30,583 nucleotides of DNA from Ophiothrix spiculata (taxonomy: Eukaryota; Echinodermata; Ophiuroidea; Amphilepidida; Ophiotrichidae): NCBI GenBank assembly GCA_000969725.1, contig JXSR01S023088.1. One strand, given 5' to 3'. Positions within the stretch are counted from its first letter, which is position 1; each line of letters begins with the position of its first letter. The notes beneath the pieces were generated by a model that did no database searches, was not told the DNA's origin, and saw only the letters and a program-made list of their open reading frames with translations. Shown here in pieces: positions 26,528 through 30,583 of this stretch. A program made the translations under genes and the position numbers.

Positions 26528-26647
26528 TACTTGGAATATTTTGTTGGCTCTAGTGTAACACAGTGTATAACTGAGTCTATACTCATTGAATGTGGGTTTG
26601 TTGGTATAGTCTTGATATACATGTTTTACTAATTTTACAAATCTTAA

Positions 26648-27150
26648 CCCTTTGAACCTACCCTGGCCATTCCATGTGTATCTGTACCGCTGACCAAGGT
26701 CAACTTGAAAGTTAAAAAACACATTATAACCACTAAACTTGCTTTGATTTTGATTTCCCTTGCTTTATTTTTTCATTTTACAGTAGTCTGAATTGTTCCA
26801 ATAACCAGCATTCACAAAAGAATACTATTCATGTTGACCAACATATTCGACATTTAAGTTGTATTCTATGGGCGAAGCCACATTTGTTGAAAATTGTGAT
26901 CAAATTTACGAAAATATGAGGAATCTTTCACCTCTGTCTAGTAAATAAGAGCAAAATGCCTCAATAATCATGGCTTTAAAGCTTCATTGAAGTGTTCCGA
27001 TATAAATAAGACCATTGAAAATTGTTGTAACTACCCATGCCTGTTGACAGACACAGAAAGTTTCTGACACGTGACCTAAAATCCGGTAAACCGGCTCATC
27101 ACGTATACGGTACACGTGAGCCGGTATACCGGCTCGTCGGGTTCAAAGGG
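26648..27150. mobile_element. Probable MITE with CCCTTTGAAC ends
   Basis: Left CCCTTTGAACCTACCCTGG, right CGTCGGGTTCAAAGGG. Near the right end CGGTAAACCGGCTCATCACG and GAGCCGGTATACCGGCTCGT form further inverted motifs. About 503 bp. Target duplication is not clean. Confidence 0.6.
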
Positions 27151-27536
27151 TAAAGTTTATTCGCAATACGATGTCGTTATTGTGTTTGAGTAAAAAAAAA
27201 ATTATTTGCATTCCCAGAATGTTGTTTGATTAAACCTAAATCTAAATCTTTGTTAACCAGAGAAATGAATCTATATGACATAAATTGTTATGTACCAAAT
27301 AAATGGCAACTGCAAGCACAACAGTGCATTTTACTCTCCTATTTTCCTTAGATTTTACAAAGTTTTTGATAATCATTGTTAAAAGCAATGAGAATTTGAA
27401 TTTGAATGGACCATAATATAAAGTGGACAATAAGAGGCATATCTGTACTACTAGCAGTTGCCTATGGTCATTTTAAGGATAGGCTCAAGGGTTATTTATC
27501 CATGACCCTACCAGAACTCTATGTTAGGGCGCACAA
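27151..27536. other. Intergenic: nothing recognised
   Basis: AT-rich, without coding or repeat structure that I could see. Confidence 0.35.
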
Positions 27537-27537
27537 T

Positions 27538-27746
27538 TAGATTTCCAGGGGGAGCAGGACATTTTTTGGAAAAAACAAATTCCCCCTTCCCCCCATAGGC
27601 AGAAGAAAAAAAAATTCCCCCTGAGCGTGGATAAGGGAAAAAATCAGTAATTTCTATGAAAAAAATTCTCCCGAACAGGGGTGCGAAAAAAAAAGTTCAA
27701 CCCCGAACCCAACTTCCTGCTCCCCCTGGAAATCTAATGGTGCGCC
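27538..27746. mobile_element. MITE with GGCGCAC ends
   Basis: Left GGCGCACAATTAGATTTCCA, then GGGGGAGCAGGA; right TTCCTGCTCCCCCTGGAAAT, then CTAATGGTGCGCC. Inverted repeat of about 33 bp; interior of A-runs and CCCC-rich segments. 209 bp. Confidence 0.85.
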
Positions 27747-27989
27747 TCTTAGTAGGTATCTATGCAAATGTATTGAGAGATGTGTGTGTATGAGGTGAGC
27801 GTTTATGTTCAACATTTTATTGCTAAATTTGTGACAAAGATAACGCTGTTTATGTTGATTTTATGTTGATAAATTATAGATGAATCTTTTGTTATTGGGA
27901 AATTGTTTAATATACATCTCGGGGGTGGGGGGGGGCTTGTTTTTGAGATCGAAAATAATCATTGCGATAAATCCATTTAGTTACAATTA

Positions 27990-29053
27990 CCAGGTGTCCA
28001 AAAAAATGGTTACATGTAGAAAAATGATCGTTTGCAAAAAGTACAGCAGTTGGAGAATCCACACTTAGCATGAACAATGATACATACCTTTCGCTAGATG
28101 TTTGCAAAATTTTAATATCACAGCATTATTATTTTTTGAGTTATCAACACAGATAGAAACCTATGTCACAAACGTATTTTTTTAAAATTTCAACAAAATC
28201 GGAAGGCTGTTCGTTTGATGAAATTTTAACCCTCGTTTAACCCCATGTGAACTTGAAATTGACAGATCCAAACTTAGGTTGTTGTATACCATATTATAAG
28301 GTAGGGTTTCTTCTTCCCATTGATACCAAAATCATGAAAATTCGACAAGTTGTGACGTAATTATGAAGTCATAAATTACTACAGGTCTGAAAATTATGTC
28401 AAAATCTGATTTTAGGCAAAGATGGCCACCTATTCAAAATCTTGCTATTTCTGATATTTCTTAAATGTCGATCGGACTTTTGCTACTAAATAAAGGAAAT
28501 TATAATTTAAACATGTCCTGTAAGTTTAAGATTTTTTTTCTTCAAAATTTACACAAGTTTGCAGTTTAAACAGTTAAAGAATTGATGTTACCCAGGAAAA
28601 TTGAATTGTGCTTTATGTGTATTTATCAACTTTCGTGCACCAACTTGATTGACAGGTTCAATATAAACAACTCATTCTGGAATGCATGGATTGCAGGTTT
28701 CCATGATTTGCATAATAGATATACTGAAAGAGAGTTCAATTTTTATTCATTAAAAATTGTATCAAATTTGGTTTAATAAAAAGTCTGATTATGAACGATT
28801 AGTAAAAACTGCACATTGAAATATCACAAAACGTGTATGCTTTTTATTTTGTTGATTTTTGAACAAATGCGTTTCTGACATAGGTGTCTACCTTTATTGA
28901 TAACTCAAAAACTAATACAGCTGTGATATTAAAATTTTACGAGTATCTAGAAAAGAGATGTAATGTGATTCATGCAAAGTTTCGTTTCTCTAACTACTAT
29001 AGTTTTAGCACACGGTTATTTTTCTATATGTAACCATTTTTTGGGACACCTGG
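27990..29053. mobile_element. Long non-autonomous DNA transposon, extended inverted ends, TA target
   Basis: Ends CCAGGTGTCCAAAAAAATGG, then TTACATGTAGAAAAAT, and ATTTTTCTATATGTAACCAT, then TTTTTTGGGACACCTGG, flanked by TA. Homology continues inward: GCAAAATTTTAATATCACAG, TTTTGAGTTATCAACACAGA and AGGTTTCTA-type segments at 28103-28165 pair with 28880-28945. 1,064 bp; no transposase frame, so mobilised in trans. Confidence 0.85.
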
Positions 29054-30390
29054 TATATGTTATTCTGTGTGCATTAAGTGATATGTAGGTTATCAGACCA
29101 AAGGTTCTTTCACAATTGAATATGTACAGTTAATGTCTTTCTTATTAAGTTGTTTTAGTTTGTTTTTTACAATTTTTGTTTTAAATTTTTGAATAATGAT
29201 GCAAAATAATATGCAAGTATTTCTTTGTGGAGAAGAATGTGCAAGCAAATTTAAGAATAATTATAGGCCTAAATCATATATTTTTAAAATATGTTTTCTT
29301 ATATCGTCAATTAGATTCTTTATGTTTGTACAAGATTGTTGGATTTCATCGTTATTTTTTTCTTAAAACCAGAGAACTGTTTAAAAGGACATCGGACTGG
29401 TTCAATATCACTTCCAAACATTTCCAAATCAAACATAAAACAGGGTGTTTTTGTTGCTTTACTTTAATTCTTGACCGACATTATATTCTGTCCTACGCGT
29501 CAGTGGACAAAGGGCAAAATTCACTAATATAGTCAGATCAAATCCATCATTAACTTGCAATTACCAGGGTAACAGAAAAAAGTTGAATTCCCAGGAAAAA
29601 AAATCGGTAAGCTTAAAGATAATATTAATATAAAGTCAAATAAATAAATAATAAATATAAGAATTTATGACAACAGATGATTTTTCTGGCAATATAGAAT
29701 AATGCAATTTGGGGGTGAATGTCAAATTACTATCAAAAACAAGCCAGCTTGTAGAACGATTCGTGCATTTTTTCAAAAATCTCACAGAAAATTCTCATCA
29801 ACATAATAAAAGTTCCCAGAAAGGTTTATTTTTTTCTATACCCTTAATCCTTCAAAATGTTATGATGGACTTGATTTTACCCGTCAAATTCCTATAACTT
29901 ACGATGTGCTGTACACTTACGAAGGGTTTTTACGTCTTTTCAAAATCCAATCTAGCAACGATGCATAGTAATTGTTTAGTAAAATCGACTCCAGACCTCT
30001 GATGAAGTCCTACAATAAGTAGAACAAACTATAATGCGAGTTAATAATCAATAATTCTCTGATTTTGTCAAACAAAAAATGTGAAATATTCGCTGGTTTT
30101 GTCAAGCAAAAATATGAAACCTTGTTTACTTTTTATTGTTGAAACATTTTTGATGTCGCATTGTATTCTCTATCATTATAAAAAAGTGTTAAAATTTGTC
30201 TGATTATCTGGAAGTTTTGAAAAAATTCAAAACAGCCATTCAAGTGTCAAGTAATGTTTGTAATGTGTTTCTTTATAGTAGTTTTGCGTCCAATCATATT
30301 ATGAATACCATGTTTTTCTATAACGGTCTTTCTCCGCCCTGTGATTTCTATTGTTCTATGAATGGAAAAAACCAAAACTTGAAATCTACA
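29054..30390. other. Intergenic, AT-rich: no feature recognised
   Basis: Several open frames of 60-100 codons, none with recognisable domains, splice context or codon bias distinct from background. I do not call any as a gene. Confidence 0.45.
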
Positions 30391-30583
30391 ACAAGCCCGT
30401 AGCCAGGGGGAGTGCGGTGCGGTGGGGGCGACGCACCCCCCCCAAATTTGACAATGTACAAAAAAGGTCCACAAAAAATCCCTAAATACCCAACAAAAGA
30501 GCACCTAAAGCACCAAAACACGTAGATATAAGGTCGTTTCGTACTAAAATACTAAACAAAATACTAATAAAATCAACTGAAAA
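30391..30583. mobile_element. Start of a possible repeat (CCGTAGCCAGGGGG)
   Basis: AGCCCGTAGCCAGGGGGAGT followed by G-rich, then C-rich sequence resembles the 'CCGTAGCCAGGGGG' end seen on many dispersed repeats of marine invertebrates. The other end would be outside the window. Confidence 0.35.

Noticed and set aside
29227-29532. Downstream gene of 101 codons
   Set aside because: No domain, AT-rich like the surroundings, and no supporting promoter or splice context.

Overview
This is animal nuclear DNA. It carries the 3' part of one large, intron-rich gene on the plus strand. The first exon I can see is already in the middle of the coding sequence; the gene runs to a stop codon at 25064-25066, followed by a probable 3' UTR and about 5 kb of gene-free DNA. 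The AT-rich composition, the one-domain-per-exon layout with every junction in phase 1, a tRNA-type SINE and many small terminal-inverted-repeat elements suggest a marine invertebrate, perhaps an invertebrate deuterostome (echinoderm, hemichordate or cephalochordate). No sequence here fixes the species, so that is inference.

The gene has 19 visible coding exons (about 897 codons). In order they encode nine EGF modules (exons 1-9, 539-11251), one CUB domain (exon 10, 13494-13859), two EGFs in a single exon (exon 11), seven more EGFs (exons 12-18), and a last exon with a short stalk, one membrane span and a short basic cytoplasmic tail (24849-25066). The product is therefore a type I membrane protein with a long EGF/CUB ectodomain; its signal peptide and N-terminus lie upstream of the window. 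Many EGFs carry Notch-type O-fucose, O-glucose and Asp/Asn-hydroxylation consensus sites, and EGFs 9, 13, 15, 17 and 18 (exon numbers) look calcium-binding or nearly so. The first four EGFs are unusual in having eight cysteines, and the next three have seven.

The introns are packed with repeats. There are at least 16 families of short non-autonomous elements with terminal inverted repeats, several present two or three times and several with diagnostic TA, TTA, TTAA or 9-bp target duplications, plus one SINE and retroposon fragments.

The most striking feature is a second class of repeat. At seven of the 18 EGF-coding exons (exons 2, 4, 8, 12, 14, 16, 18) the 3' part of the exon has been duplicated in tandem together with its 5' splice site and the start of the intron, giving ladders of partial EGF exons with decoy donors. 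At exon 2 the unit is 84 bp (28 codons) and stays open and in frame across two further donors, so alternative donor choice could give in-frame protein variants. At exon 12 the ladder shows a higher-order dimer pattern and has been interrupted by a MITE. I regard this recurrent exon-donor duplication, together with the 8/7-cysteine EGF block, as the most novel content of the window.

The region after 25.6 kb holds only repeats and AT-rich DNA; I see no second gene, no tRNA gene apart from the SINE head, and no rRNA or CRISPR.
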